Positions 10,001 to 16,716 are shown, counted from the first letter of the stretch. The stretch: DNA of 58,976 nt from UBA1369 sp964571725 (GCA_964571725.1 CAZNDB010000005.1:1-58976); one strand, 5' to 3'. Notes: generated by a model not told the origin, from the sequence alone. Made by a program: numbers and translations.

Positions 10001-10297
10001 ACTGATCACCAGATCAAAACTCTTGTCGGCAAACGGCAAATGCACCGCGTCGCCCTGCACGTAATTGGTCTTGCCTTCTTCGGGCGAAGGTTTGCGGTCC
10101 AGGATGGTAACCCGGGTATGCTGCGGCATGAACCAGGCCAGTTTTCCGTCTCCCCCACCCACGTCTAAAATCTCCAGACTGTGATTGTTCTCATCCGGGG
10201 CGCGGTTTTTTAAAATAAATTCGGTAAGCAGTCCGTAAAGCGTATTGCGCGAGTAGAGGTCGGCGGGTAATCGAATTTTGCGTGACTGTTTGATCAT
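7082..10297 (-). CDS. Four-part glycan enzyme: SAM methyltransferase, coiled coil and two GT2 domains
   Basis: 1071 residues. Residues ~40-190 form a class I SAM methyltransferase (ILDVGGGDGKLAWF, GDAVHLPFADKSFDLVISSDMLEHL). About 272-446 is a long heptad-type coiled coil rich in Gln/Glu/Leu. About 536-760 is a first GT2 (LVSVVMPVYNVPEH, CVVDDASTDPRI, AFMDNDDELSPDAL). About 795-1060 is a second GT2 (ISIIIPFRDHVEVLKTCL, LVLLNNDTEIIEPDWLQAML, FNDVDFCLRLREKG). Methyltransferase plus coiled coil recalls WbdD-type chain terminators, where the coiled coil acts as a length ruler. Fused GT2 repeats recall RfbC-like proteins of ABC-transporter pathways. The gene lies beside GT2 and ligase-like genes and 1.4 kb from Wzm/Wzt. 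Terminator function is an inference. Confidence 0.9.
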   Translation of the reverse strand: MIKQSRKIRLPADLYSRNTLYGLLTEFILKNRAPDENNHSLEILDVGGGDGKLAWFMPQHTRVTILDRKPSPEEGKTNYVQGDAVHLPFADKSFDLVISSDMLEHLPVEDRLTAFREMFRVSRRHVILAAPFNSIYNQKAEEYINTQFRDHTGQDHPFLIEHIQNGLPELEELEQDLAEKAISYVKFGEGNIYNWYLQQLTTGAKLNQPVAIADDTPQSFNEFFNENLDKLGNFRAPTYRTVLFCDQQQTVSRRDLLEIIENQNNFHTTTYFEAYKKAFDEMHWLLKAKDQEIVTREGQNLEIFQKISDLEDRLENEWELSKQKESKIKLLGSQISEVQLILHEKEQQNAVLSEQLSQRQKELELQNGRVEEQTKKLTLQDTQIRSQDLLLGRLKQELEQSQKSESELTGLIVVKEQSIHDKTDEINQKNQQIASLQTSLSEYKKELETVLMSRSWKLVRMYGKIKNTLYTRPKNLLATSLQVLRKMGPKEFLRRVRRKLFQSKQPSAKSPGDYQKYIEETELSGKGIRQIREEIAAFEYKPLVSVVMPVYNVPEHLLRKALKSVLDQHYSKWELCVVDDASTDPRIREVLSEYAQLDPRIKVHCRSHNGGIVKASNSALKMAKGAYIAFMDNDDELSPDALYEVVRSLQNARYDLIYSDEDKLDPDGVRCEPYFKPDFDQDLFLSNNYLNHLTVLRRKIVEEVGGFRDGTDGSQDYDLFLRFTDKKRSIHHIPKILYHWRKIPGSTAATVDAKPYVFEAARKALRDAIRRRNIRGEIVDGLWTNSYRLKREIIGNPLISIIIPFRDHVEVLKTCLESIFAKTSYLNYEILLVNNSSELLETREYMREIEHCPRVRLLHYNAPYNYSAINNFASLKAEGEYLVLLNNDTEIIEPDWLQAMLEHAQRPEVGAVGAKLLYPNNTIQHAGVVVGVGGAANHAYQKMNSDHHGYFGQLNVVRSYSAVTFACMMLRKAVYEEMDGLDEENLAVSFNDVDFCLRLREKGYLIIYTPYARVYHHESLSRGYNVSFNEEYYLRRRHQGIFRDGDPYYNPNLSRERLDFSLKVLDKVKDK

Positions 10298-10495
10298 GAT
10301 TGGATCGATTTACGGAGGAACCGTTGTTCCGGAAGTTTCCGACTACCCACAGCAAAACGTTGATTAGTCAACCTGTGTAACTAATTATCACTTATCATCA
10401 CTTAGGAAAAGGGAAAAACCTTGCTTTGATAATCAAATGTATGGCTTGCCGCTAATCAGAAATTTACGAAGGGCTGGCCCAACGGGCTTTTCGCA

Positions 10496-11446
10496 TCACC
10501 TTTGTGCCATGCTTATCGCCACATTTGTTGCTTCCAAATCAGCCCAATGTGCCAGACGGTGGTGGCCGTAACAGAGTGGCGCCAGATAGCGCGGGTGGTG
10601 AGATCTGCTCAGCATAAAACGCCTGGTGTGATGAAACTGTTCGGCAATTTTTCGGCATCCGGGAATGGAGCATTTGTCACCATATTCTTCTTTCAAAATT
10701 TTTATTACCGGTACCGGAATATGGCGGGAATTATTTGTTCGTACCCGCAAAAATTCGTCCTCTGCCCATTTTTCTTTTTCTGCCGCAATAAAGGCTTCTC
10801 GTTTGGCAAGCAAATCCAGAATCAACCGATTGAGATCGAAACCTTTGTGCTTCAATTCCCAAAGTCGCCCGATCACTTCAACCGAAAGCCCCAAAGAATG
10901 CTCAGAGATTGCCGTCAGAAAAGTGTGCAATTTCTCTGCCTGAGGGGGAGTCTGCGCGCGCAGACTTTTATATTCGTTTTGTGGCTCCATAAAGCCATCT
11001 TCATTTTTAGTATCCCGTACCAAAATTTCCAGTGATTTTTGGGGGAGACACTTCACCAGCCTGGATATTTCCCCCTGATTTTCTACGGTTGAAATTGAGA
11101 CAATCCGGGCCAACTTGTGCACGCTGGCCTCGCCTTTTATCAACATTTCTCTTAAAACCGGCTTATCCCTGAAGCGTTTGTCCAGGTTGAGCACCAATCT
11201 TACCTGTTCCTCGCTGACTCCGGCTAATTTTGCCGCAAACTCAAAGATAGAAGAAAAGCCTTTCCGCTCAAATAAACGACGACAATACACCTCCGGCAGC
11301 AATCCCAAAAATTTTTGCCGCCATTGCCTGGTCGCACTGCCATATTGCCGACAAAGCTGAAAAAGCTGACGATCTGAAAATTTTTCGGGACTGGTGGGCA
11401 ATTTTATCATCCGTTTTTTAATGAAATGACACCCTGATTTTACCAT
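10496..11446 (-). CDS. HNH-endonuclease-like protein
   Basis: About 316 residues, or 304 if the ATG at 11410 is used; the sequence does not decide. The N-terminal ~200 residues are helical and contain PEVYCRRLFERKGFSSIFEF and AAKLAGVSEEQVRLVLNL. The C-terminus holds an HNH-type core: CSIPGC, then EQFHHTRRF, then LAPLCYGHHRLAH, giving paired Cys/His residues and the terminal HH of many HNH nucleases. Cys...Cys/His metal binding and DNA cleavage are family knowledge; no substrate can be given. It is isolated inside the polysaccharide cluster between the fusion enzyme and the exporter and may be an insertion. Similar single HNH genes are common in Patescibacteria, as I recall. Confidence 0.7.
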   Translation of the reverse strand: MVKSGCHFIKKRMIKLPTSPEKFSDRQLFQLCRQYGSATRQWRQKFLGLLPEVYCRRLFERKGFSSIFEFAAKLAGVSEEQVRLVLNLDKRFRDKPVLREMLIKGEASVHKLARIVSISTVENQGEISRLVKCLPQKSLEILVRDTKNEDGFMEPQNEYKSLRAQTPPQAEKLHTFLTAISEHSLGLSVEVIGRLWELKHKGFDLNRLILDLLAKREAFIAAEKEKWAEDEFLRVRTNNSRHIPVPVIKILKEEYGDKCSIPGCRKIAEQFHHTRRFMLSRSHHPRYLAPLCYGHHRLAHWADLEATNVAISMAQR

Positions 11447-11534
11447 TAATAAGCCTTTTTGGGGAGGTCTCCCGCCTTGATAAAAGGGCAGAAGTGCGCG
11501 ACAATCTATTTCGTTTTTCCAGCCTATATTTTGG

Positions 11535-11628
11535 CGATTATACGAAGTTGTCAGTTTCAGCCGATATTTGACATCTCAACGGTGGCCTGCAGGACGCTCC
11601 GATTATACGAAGTTGTCAATTCCAGCCG
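11535..11628 (+). repeat. Two 29-bp direct repeats
   Basis: Copies at 11535-11563 and 11600-11628 start 65 bp apart and differ at only two positions. Both begin CGATTATACGAAGTTGTCA and end CAGCCG. The second is followed by AATTGAC, forming a 7-bp inverted repeat with GTCAATT inside the copy (11615-11621 / 11634-11640). They lie in the 258-bp gap between the HNH gene and the exporter ATPase. No gene is seen in this gap. Confidence 0.75.
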
Positions 11629-11704
11629 CGGGTAATTGACCCGGCACAGAAAAAATAGAGCGCATGTCCGACCACGACCGCAACCGCAACCTATTCAGCG
11701 GCGA

Positions 11705-12454
11705 TCACTTTGAGAATCCGGCCGTCTGATAAAGCGCTACAACTTCCGGAGCATTGCCGTCTGCCATAATCCGCCCCTCCCGCAGCAGCACCGCCCTGTC
11801 GCAAATGCCGGCAATCTGGGTGGTATTATGCGAAACCAGCAAAATAGTTTTGCCGGCCTCCCGCCACAGTTGAAAAACCCGCAGACATTTGGCCTGGAAA
11901 CTCTCGTCCCCCACCGCAAAAACCTCATCACAAAGATAAATATCCGCGTCCACGTGGGCGGCAATGGCAAAAGCCAGTCGCTGCCGCATACCGGAAGAAT
12001 AATTCTTGATTTTTAAATCTAAAAAATGTCCGATTTCGGCAAATTCCACGATGTCGGGCAGCAATCTGTGCGTCTCCTTCGAAGATAATCCCAACAGGGC
12101 GGCGTTAATGAAAATATTGTCGCGGGCGGACAAATCCTGCTGAAAACCGATGCCCAATTCCAGCAGCGGCGCGATGGTTCCATTCACCTGAATCTGCCCC
12201 TGATCCTGCCGATAAATCCCGGCCAGAAGTTTGAGCAGCGTGCTTTTCCCCGAGCCGTTGGCCCCGATTATGCCGATAAACTCCCCCCGTTGAATTTGCA
12301 GATCTATGTCGCGCAGAGCGTAAAATTTTTCATTTTCCGATTTTTGCCATAAGCCCACCGCCAGAAATTCCACAAAACTATCCTTGAGCGTGGTGCGGCG
12401 CTGGTGCGGTACCAGAAAGCTTTTGGACAGGTTTTGTAAAGAGATTTGGGTCAT
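11705..12454 (-). CDS. wzt: Polysaccharide ABC exporter, ATP-binding subunit (Wzt/TagH-like)
   Basis: About 249 residues. Walker A GANGSGKST, Q-loop region, signature YSSGMRQRLAFAIA, Walker B IYLCDEVFAVGDESFQAKC and a switch His in LLVSHNT. The CDEVFAVGD form is typical of Wzt/TagH/KpsT-type exporters. It powers flipping of a lipid-linked glycan together with the Wzm protein encoded upstream. The length fits a nucleotide-binding domain alone, so the C-terminal glycan-recognition domain of E. coli O9a Wzt is absent. I chose the ATG at 12454; a GTG at 12487 would add 11 residues that lack family similarity. It lies 51 nt after wzm, with a small CACAC/GTGTG hairpin in the gap. Confidence 0.93.
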   Translation of the reverse strand: MTQISLQNLSKSFLVPHQRRTTLKDSFVEFLAVGLWQKSENEKFYALRDIDLQIQRGEFIGIIGANGSGKSTLLKLLAGIYRQDQGQIQVNGTIAPLLELGIGFQQDLSARDNIFINAALLGLSSKETHRLLPDIVEFAEIGHFLDLKIKNYSSGMRQRLAFAIAAHVDADIYLCDEVFAVGDESFQAKCLRVFQLWREAGKTILLVSHNTTQIAGICDRAVLLREGRIMADGNAPEVVALYQTAGFSK

Positions 12455-12505
12455 GGATTTGGGCTTTTTTTGTGAGAGGGGGAGCACACTTCGCTTCGTG
12501 TGTGG

Positions 12506-13228
12506 TTAAATCATCTCCGCCACTTTGAATTCCTGACGTTTGAAAAAATAATAACCGATGCCGAAGACCAGCAAGCTGACGGCCACCAAAACAAAGTGCT
12601 GTTTTAGCGACGGCACCTGGTCAATCAGAAATATGCGGCGGGAAAAGGAAATAAACTGGGTCATGGGATTCAGATAAAGCCAGTCCCGGTACTGCTCGGG
12701 AACAAAGGACAGATCGTAGACAATCGGGGTCATCCAGAACAAAATTTGCAGAATGACTTCCCAGATGTGGGACAGGTCGTGGAAACGGGCATAAAGGCTG
12801 GCCAGAATCAGCGAAATACCGGCGGTAAATAAAAATAATAACCCCAGATAGGGCACGAACAAAAGGCTGCTCCACCCCAACTGCAGGCCACTGCCGAAGA
12901 AAAATACGGCAAAAATCAGCAGGTTTAAAAGCAGCGTAATCATGCTGGAAATGGTGGTGGCGAAAACCAGATTTTCGCGGGCGAAAAAGATTTTGGTGAT
13001 CAGGTCGCGCTTGGTGAGCAGGCTGTTCATGCCGGTCATGGTGGCCTCGGTGAAAAAGGTCCAGAGTATGATGCCCAGAAGCAGATAAACCGCGTAGTTC
13101 TGCATGGGGCTTTTCAGGAAAACCGAGAAGACCAGATAAATCACGCCAAAAAGCATCAGAGGTTTGAAAAGCGTCCAGAAATAGCCCAAAAGCGAGGACT
13201 TATAGCGCAGCTTAAATTCCCCGCGCAC
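12506..13228 (-). CDS. wzm: Polysaccharide ABC exporter, membrane subunit (Wzm-like)
   Basis: About 240 residues with six hydrophobic segments in the ABC-2 exporter pattern: YFWTLFKPLMLFGVIYLVFS, YLLLGIILWTFF, TTISSMITLLLNLLIFAVFF, LGLLFLFTAGISLILASLYA, VILQILFWMTPIVYDL and LVAVSLLVFGIGYYFF. Partner of Wzt in moving a glycan-lipid across the membrane. The only standard start is GTG at 13228. The reading frame stays open upstream as far as a TAG near 13297 and encodes KKSQNLEIITQL, which looks like the usual N-terminal helix of the family. The true start may therefore be a rare codon upstream, or the 5' end may be damaged. Confidence 0.9.
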   Translation of the reverse strand: MRGEFKLRYKSSLLGYFWTLFKPLMLFGVIYLVFSVFLKSPMQNYAVYLLLGIILWTFFTEATMTGMNSLLTKRDLITKIFFARENLVFATTISSMITLLLNLLIFAVFFFGSGLQLGWSSLLFVPYLGLLFLFTAGISLILASLYARFHDLSHIWEVILQILFWMTPIVYDLSFVPEQYRDWLYLNPMTQFISFSRRIFLIDQVPSLKQHFVLVAVSLLVFGIGYYFFKRQEFKVAEMI

Positions 13229-13314
13229 CAGCTGGGTGATGATTTCCAGATTTTGGGATTTCTTGATGATGGCGGTGAAAAGAGAGATGGGCGGCTACAT
13301 TATAGATTGATCGC

Positions 13315-13566
13315 CTATTTTAAGCCAAGGCTTTGTTTGATCTCTTCGTGGGTAAAATATTCGCCGTTTTTGATTTGTTTTTCCGCTTCGTCGAGTTCCT
13401 TTTTTAAACGCAGATATGCGTAATCCTTTTCATTTATCGGTATAATTTCAAGCATTGGCGTGTTTTTTTTTAAAACAATGTAGCGAATTTTTTTCTTTCT
13501 GGCTTGCTCCGAATACTTAGTCATGTTCTGCCGGAATTCCTTCATGCCAATAAATTTGGTATTCAT
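13315..13566 (-). CDS. Phd/YefM-type antitoxin
   Basis: 83 residues. The N-terminus MNTKFIGMKEFRQNMTKYSEQARKKK followed by YIVLKKNTPMLEIIPI follows the Phd/YefM pattern of a beta strand, a helix with a conserved 'R.N' and a beta hairpin that forms the DNA-binding dimer. The charged C-terminal ~35 residues would be the toxin-binding tail. It follows the toxin gene by 33 nt, the reverse of the usual antitoxin-first order. Family members bind their own promoter and neutralise RelE/ParE-fold toxins. Downstream lies the polysaccharide exporter, which is probably a separate unit. Confidence 0.85.
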   Translation of the reverse strand: MNTKFIGMKEFRQNMTKYSEQARKKKIRYIVLKKNTPMLEIIPINEKDYAYLRLKKELDEAEKQIKNGEYFTHEEIKQSLGLK

Positions 13567-13599
13567 TTGGTTTATCTTATGGTTATCTTAAGGTTATCC

Positions 13600-13863
13600 T
13601 TAAGGCAATCGTTTGTAAATGTCTTTACGATGTTTAATTCGTAAAATATTGATGGTGTCATTTTGCTCTGGATAAAAGATCACTCTATATTGTCCAATTC
13701 TAAACCTGTATCTGTTGTTTTCGCCTTCAAGCTTTATACAAAAGGAAAAAATATTATCCACACAGGAAAACCAGAATAATTTGTCCGTAATTCGGTTGGC
13801 GATTTTTTTACCGAGCCCTCTCAAGTCTTCCCGACTATTTTGGGAATATATTAATTGGTACAT
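13600..13863 (-). CDS. RelE/ParE-family toxin
   Basis: 87 residues. Features of the RelE/ParE fold are visible: an N-terminal strand and helix (YQLIYSQNSREDLRGLGKKIANRITDKL), a central strand ending in RYRFRIGQYRVIFYPEQ, the characteristic 'R.R.G.YRV.Y' core, and a C-terminal strand NILRIKHRKDIYK with a basic 'HR..IY' ending as in RelE-type mRNA interferases. The toxin would cleave mRNA at the ribosome or poison gyrase; the ending favours the RelE side. It lies directly upstream of the Phd/YefM antitoxin gene, the HigBA-like order. Confidence 0.85.
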   Translation of the reverse strand: MYQLIYSQNSREDLRGLGKKIANRITDKLFWFSCVDNIFSFCIKLEGENNRYRFRIGQYRVIFYPEQNDTINILRIKHRKDIYKRLP

Positions 13864-14414
13864 CCGCTTCCAATGGGAAAATAATTATTTTCGTGTCAGC
13901 CGCCGCGCGGGACGCGGGCATTCCAGGGCATTTTGATTGAGCCAGGCCCGGCCCGCGGGCGGCTGTACACGTTGAACATACCCGGGCGGAATTAACCCGG
14001 CGTGAAATTATTATAAAAACCCTGCGACTGTTTCGGCGCAGACAAGAAACTTGTGCCCGGGCACAAAATGAATGCCTAGGATTAGGTAAAAACCAGTGCG
14101 CCGAGAGTATGCGCGCATGAGTGCGTATGAACGTCGAAGAGCCCCCGCGCGATCAAGTCCGTGAGGACGATCTGGCGCGGGGGCTCTGATTGGCTCTGCC
14201 GTGGGCCTGAGGCCGCTACTACCCGGGGGTTGTTTGGCGGCGGCCGGTGCAAGCTTTGTGCAAGCTTTGCCCATGCCTTGTGTTCAAGCTTTGGCAAGAG
14301 GTGAATGTGATATCTGAACGTAGCTCGGACTGCAGTGGATTGGGGGACGTGTTCGAGGTCATTCCCGGTGGAGAGCAAAGACAATCTCGACGTTGCGCGC
14401 AAGGACGAGTGCTC
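13864..14414. other. 551-bp gene-free stretch with several inverted repeats
   Basis: I see no credible gene. The stretch is GC-rich and holds a CAGCCGCC/GGCGGCTG inverted repeat (13897-13904 / 13958-13965), a perfect 16-bp palindrome TTGTGCCCGGGCACAA (14051-14066), a strong hairpin at 14139-14186 (listed separately) and short GCAAGCTTTG direct repeats near 14250-14270. Composition and structure resemble the lipoprotein island to its right more than the toxin-antitoxin pair to its left. Confidence 0.6.
14139..14186 (-). terminator. Strong hairpin, probable terminator of lipoprotein gene 1
   Basis: Perfect 12-bp stem GAGCCCCCGCGC (14139-14150) with GCGCGGGGGCTC (14175-14186). The loop contains a nested GTCC-GTGA-GGAC hairpin. 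It lies about 230 nt past the stop codon of the minus-strand lipoprotein gene. The T-run on the minus strand is weak, so termination is likely but not certain. Confidence 0.55.
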
Positions 14415-15152
14415 TCACGGGCAGGTGAGGTCAATCAATATGATGACCCAGCCCGTTGCGGATTCAGTGTGAGAGCTGGCCTCGCCTTGGGCAGTGAAGT
14501 GAACGGGCAGGACCGGGCAATTGGTGGTTTCCAGATAGGGGGCGAACTGGCAGCGAAAGCTCTTCGCCGTCGCTGACAGGCAGGCTTCTGTCTGGAACAA
14601 GTTCACATCTCCACACTGATCTGTGGGGAGATTGCCGGCCTTGTACCAGGGCTTGGCCATGTCACTGACACCGTTCCTCAGCTGGAACTGGAATCCGTCC
14701 TTGCCGGCCAATACTAGTTGGCCGGGCATGAGTAGTCCCTGAAGGTTCACCAGCGCAGGGTTGATGGTGTCGTAGGCTTCTCCGCTATTGGGATCATTGA
14801 AATGTACCAACAAGCCTGCACCCGAAAGTCCGGAGACAGTCACGCTATCGACCGTACCTGCGACACCGGCCAGACATCCTGGGGGCAGCCCCCCCTCAGC
14901 AACATCTGAAAGTGCATCGACAGGTGCGTCGGCAGACGGTTCGGAGTCGCTATCCGATACATCAGGCTTGTTTCCGTCCTGCACCTGACCATCCACCTCC
15001 GGACCGGCATCATGTTCATCAGTGGATGCGTCTGTCGCTGAGGCGTCAACATCATCGGGAGGGAAGGAGGAAAACTCCTCCCCGCATCCCAGGTATCCCA
15101 GTGTCCCGAGCTGCAGCGGCAACAAACCAATCAACAATTTGAGATTTTTCAT
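14415..15152 (-). CDS. Secreted lipoprotein-like protein, paralogue 1
   Basis: About 245 residues. An N-terminal hydrophobic segment ends in LGYLGCGEE, an imperfect lipobox with Cys at about 23. Residues ~30-85 are an Asp/Ser/Ala-rich acidic linker. The rest is a domain shared with the gene at 15589-16629: 'MPGQLVLAGKDGFQFQLRNG', an 'EACL..TAKSFRC' Cys cluster, 'NCPVLPVHF.AQ' and the ending LIDLTCP. The ATG at 15152 is chosen because AAGGAG lies 7 nt upstream, a strong Shine-Dalgarno unlike most genes here; a GTG 24 nt upstream is the alternative. It is preceded by a TTGACA-17-AATAAT promoter inside a 34-bp inverted repeat. Function unknown; style and composition suggest transfer, perhaps from Myxococcota. 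Confidence 0.75.
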   Translation of the reverse strand: MKNLKLLIGLLPLQLGTLGYLGCGEEFSSFPPDDVDASATDASTDEHDAGPEVDGQVQDGNKPDVSDSDSEPSADAPVDALSDVAEGGLPPGCLAGVAGTVDSVTVSGLSGAGLLVHFNDPNSGEAYDTINPALVNLQGLLMPGQLVLAGKDGFQFQLRNGVSDMAKPWYKAGNLPTDQCGDVNLFQTEACLSATAKSFRCQFAPYLETTNCPVLPVHFTAQGEASSHTESATGWVIILIDLTCP

Positions 15153-15244
15153 GCTCCTGCTCCTTTCTTTTTTCACCTCCCTTCTTCCCTTTGTCAGGGG
15201 TTGGGAGTTCCGAGCTTTATTTCGAGGATCACATTTGATTGAAC

Positions 15245-15273
15245 ATTATTCCAATATTTGACCCTTTTGTCAA
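15245..15273 (-). promoter_or_regulatory. Sigma70-like promoter of lipoprotein gene 1
   Basis: On the minus strand, -35 TTGACA (plus 15268-15273), a 17-bp spacer and -10 AATAAT (plus 15245-15250). The -35 box lies inside a long inverted repeat, so a repressor or recombinase bound there would block the promoter. Confidence 0.65.
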
Positions 15274-15282
15274 TTATTGGAA
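15249..15282. repeat. 34-bp inverted repeat overlapping a promoter
   Basis: Arms TTCCAATATTTGAC (15249-15262) and GTCAATTATTGGAA (15269-15282) match as inverted repeats at 13 of 14 positions around a 6-bp spacer. The layout (long arms, short spacer, over a -35 box) suits a dimeric repressor operator or a recombination site. Confidence 0.75.
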
Positions 15283-15392
15283 TTAGTAAATGGATTTTAA
15301 AATCTTAGTAATTACGGAAACACACGGAAAGAGCCCTGGGGCGATCAACTTCGTGTGACGAAGGACTCGGCTGCCGGAAACAATAAAAGCGA

Positions 15393-15435
15393 AAGCCCCG
15401 CCGTGACCTTGAGGGGCCGGGCGGGGCTTGTTTTT
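15393..15435 (-). terminator. Rho-independent terminator of lipoprotein gene 2
   Basis: 10-bp stem AAGCCCCGCC (15393-15402) with GGCGGGGCTT (15420-15429). It is followed by GTTTTT on the plus strand and by a T-rich stretch on the minus strand, so it may work in both directions. It lies about 160 nt past the stop codon of the gene at 15589-16629. Confidence 0.75.
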
Positions 15436-15588
15436 GCAGCCATAGGCCTGGGTTCGATGCGCTCGGATGAGCGCGCCGTGGGCGGCGGACCGCCTCAGCC
15501 AAGCTTTTGGCATGGGGATTCTACTCGTTGGCTCCTTTCTTAGTAACCAGATTTAAGACCTAGGCCAAGGAAAAAAGAGGGAAACGCT

Positions 15589-16629
15589 TCAGGGGCAGGT
15601 GATGTCGACAAGTACCATCATCTGCGCACTGTCAGTGATATATATCTGTGTGCTCGCTGACTGCGCATTGAAGGTGACCGGTGGAGGGCACCCCACTTTT
15701 TCCTGAAAACGTGCGTCCTGACAACGGTGACTCTTGGCGATGAGGGCCAGGCAAGCCTCCGAGTTGATCAGTGCGCCGTTGCATGCTGGAGGAAGAGATG
15801 CCGTTTCCACCCTGTACCACTCCATGTTCAAGGGAATACCTCCCATATAGAGTCTAACATCCAGGGCAGTCTTCCCCGTCACCACTAGTTGTCCCGGCAG
15901 CGTGTTGCCTACGATGGCTTGATTCTGGGGACTAACTGACCAGTACCCATCCGGTGATCCGTCTGCCTGGTGAAACAAGGCACCATAAGCCTCTGAGGCC
16001 GAGGCGTAGAACGACGTGGCTGTTTGGCCTGCTGTGGCGGTGCAGGTCGTTAGGGTGAGGCAGTTGGCGGTGTCATAATCGGAGCAGTCGCTCTTGCAGG
16101 TGAGGGTCCCTCCCGTAAAGTTACCAGGGATGGTTTCACACTCTTGACTACTCAGATCTGCGCCGTCGCACGCTTCAACCCCCTCCATGGTGTCATTTCC
16201 GCAGACGGGAGAACTTCCCCCGGTACCAGCTTCGCCGCCGGCACCAGCCGAGCCTCCTTGCCCCGCGCTTCCACCCTGACCTGAGGTGCCTCCTTGTCCG
16301 GCTTCTCCGCCGAATCCTCCGGTGCCTCCTTGTCCGGCTTCTCCGCCGAATCCTCCAGTGCCACCTTGTCCGGCTTCTCCGCCGAATCCTCCAGTGCCAC
16401 AGTCGCAGACATCCGGGACATCCACCTCGGGAACGTCTGCGTCCGGGCCGGCGTCACCGGACTGTCCGGCTGCCGCCTCGATGCAGATGTCTTCGCAGGA
16501 TGCGTCTTGTCCACCAGTGCCGAACAGGCCTAGGCCGTCTGTGTCCAGCGTACAGCTGGTCGCGGACATCGCGACCAGTAGGGCCCCCACAACGACGGCC
16601 ATCAGGCCGCACTTCTTAGTGATAATCAT
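15589..16629 (-). CDS. Secreted lipoprotein-like protein, paralogue 2, with Gly-rich repeats
   Basis: 346 residues. A signal segment ends in AMSATSC (Cys26, lipobox-like). An acidic and Cys-containing stretch follows, then a Gly-rich region with three near-identical 12-residue repeats (GTGGFGGEAGQG) and degenerate copies. Next is a Cys-rich module CGNDTMEGVEACDG...CKSDCSDYDTANC, similar to the 'CGNG..EG.E.CDG' repeats of myxobacterial secreted proteins. The last domain is shared with paralogue 1 (LPGQLVVTGK, EACL..IAKSHRC, GCPPPVTF.AQ, LVDITCP). GAGGAAATC precedes the ATG, a good Shine-Dalgarno. Promoter at 16717-16745. Function unknown. A lipid anchor is uncertain because many Patescibacteria are thought to lack lipoprotein processing. 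Confidence 0.77.
   Translation of the reverse strand: MIITKKCGLMAVVVGALLVAMSATSCTLDTDGLGLFGTGGQDASCEDICIEAAAGQSGDAGPDADVPEVDVPDVCDCGTGGFGGEAGQGGTGGFGGEAGQGGTGGFGGEAGQGGTSGQGGSAGQGGSAGAGGEAGTGGSSPVCGNDTMEGVEACDGADLSSQECETIPGNFTGGTLTCKSDCSDYDTANCLTLTTCTATAGQTATSFYASASEAYGALFHQADGSPDGYWSVSPQNQAIVGNTLPGQLVVTGKTALDVRLYMGGIPLNMEWYRVETASLPPACNGALINSEACLALIAKSHRCQDARFQEKVGCPPPVTFNAQSASTQIYITDSAQMMVLVDITCP
16285..16392 (-). repeat. Three tandem 36-bp repeats in a coding region
   Basis: Copies at 16285-16320, 16321-16356 and 16357-16392. The first two are identical and the third differs at two bases. Each encodes one 12-residue GTGGFGGEAGQG unit of lipoprotein paralogue 2. The near-identity points to recent duplication and to likely copy-number changes. 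Confidence 0.9.
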
Positions 16630-16716
16630 GATTTCCTCTCTTTCTTTCCCTCCTTTCTCCCCCTCTGGGGTAGCAAAGGAGCCGAGTTTTCAATGTTCAA
16701 GATCCTTGACTTACTA

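Larger units (their letters stand above)
15177..15588. other. 412-bp intergenic stretch between the lipoprotein paralogues
   Basis: No gene is seen. It holds the promoter and 34-bp inverted repeat of lipoprotein gene 1 (15245-15282) and the hairpin terminator of lipoprotein gene 2 (15393-15429), both listed separately. The remainder shows no further structure that I can support. Confidence 0.6.

Noticed and set aside
11535..11628. A true loxP site
   Set aside because: Only one arm-like sequence per copy (TATACGAAGTT) is present, in direct rather than inverted orientation, without the 8-bp spacer.
14250..14300. GCAAGCTTTG repeats as an iteron-type origin
   Set aside because: Only two or three copies, no AT-rich unwinding region and no replication gene nearby.
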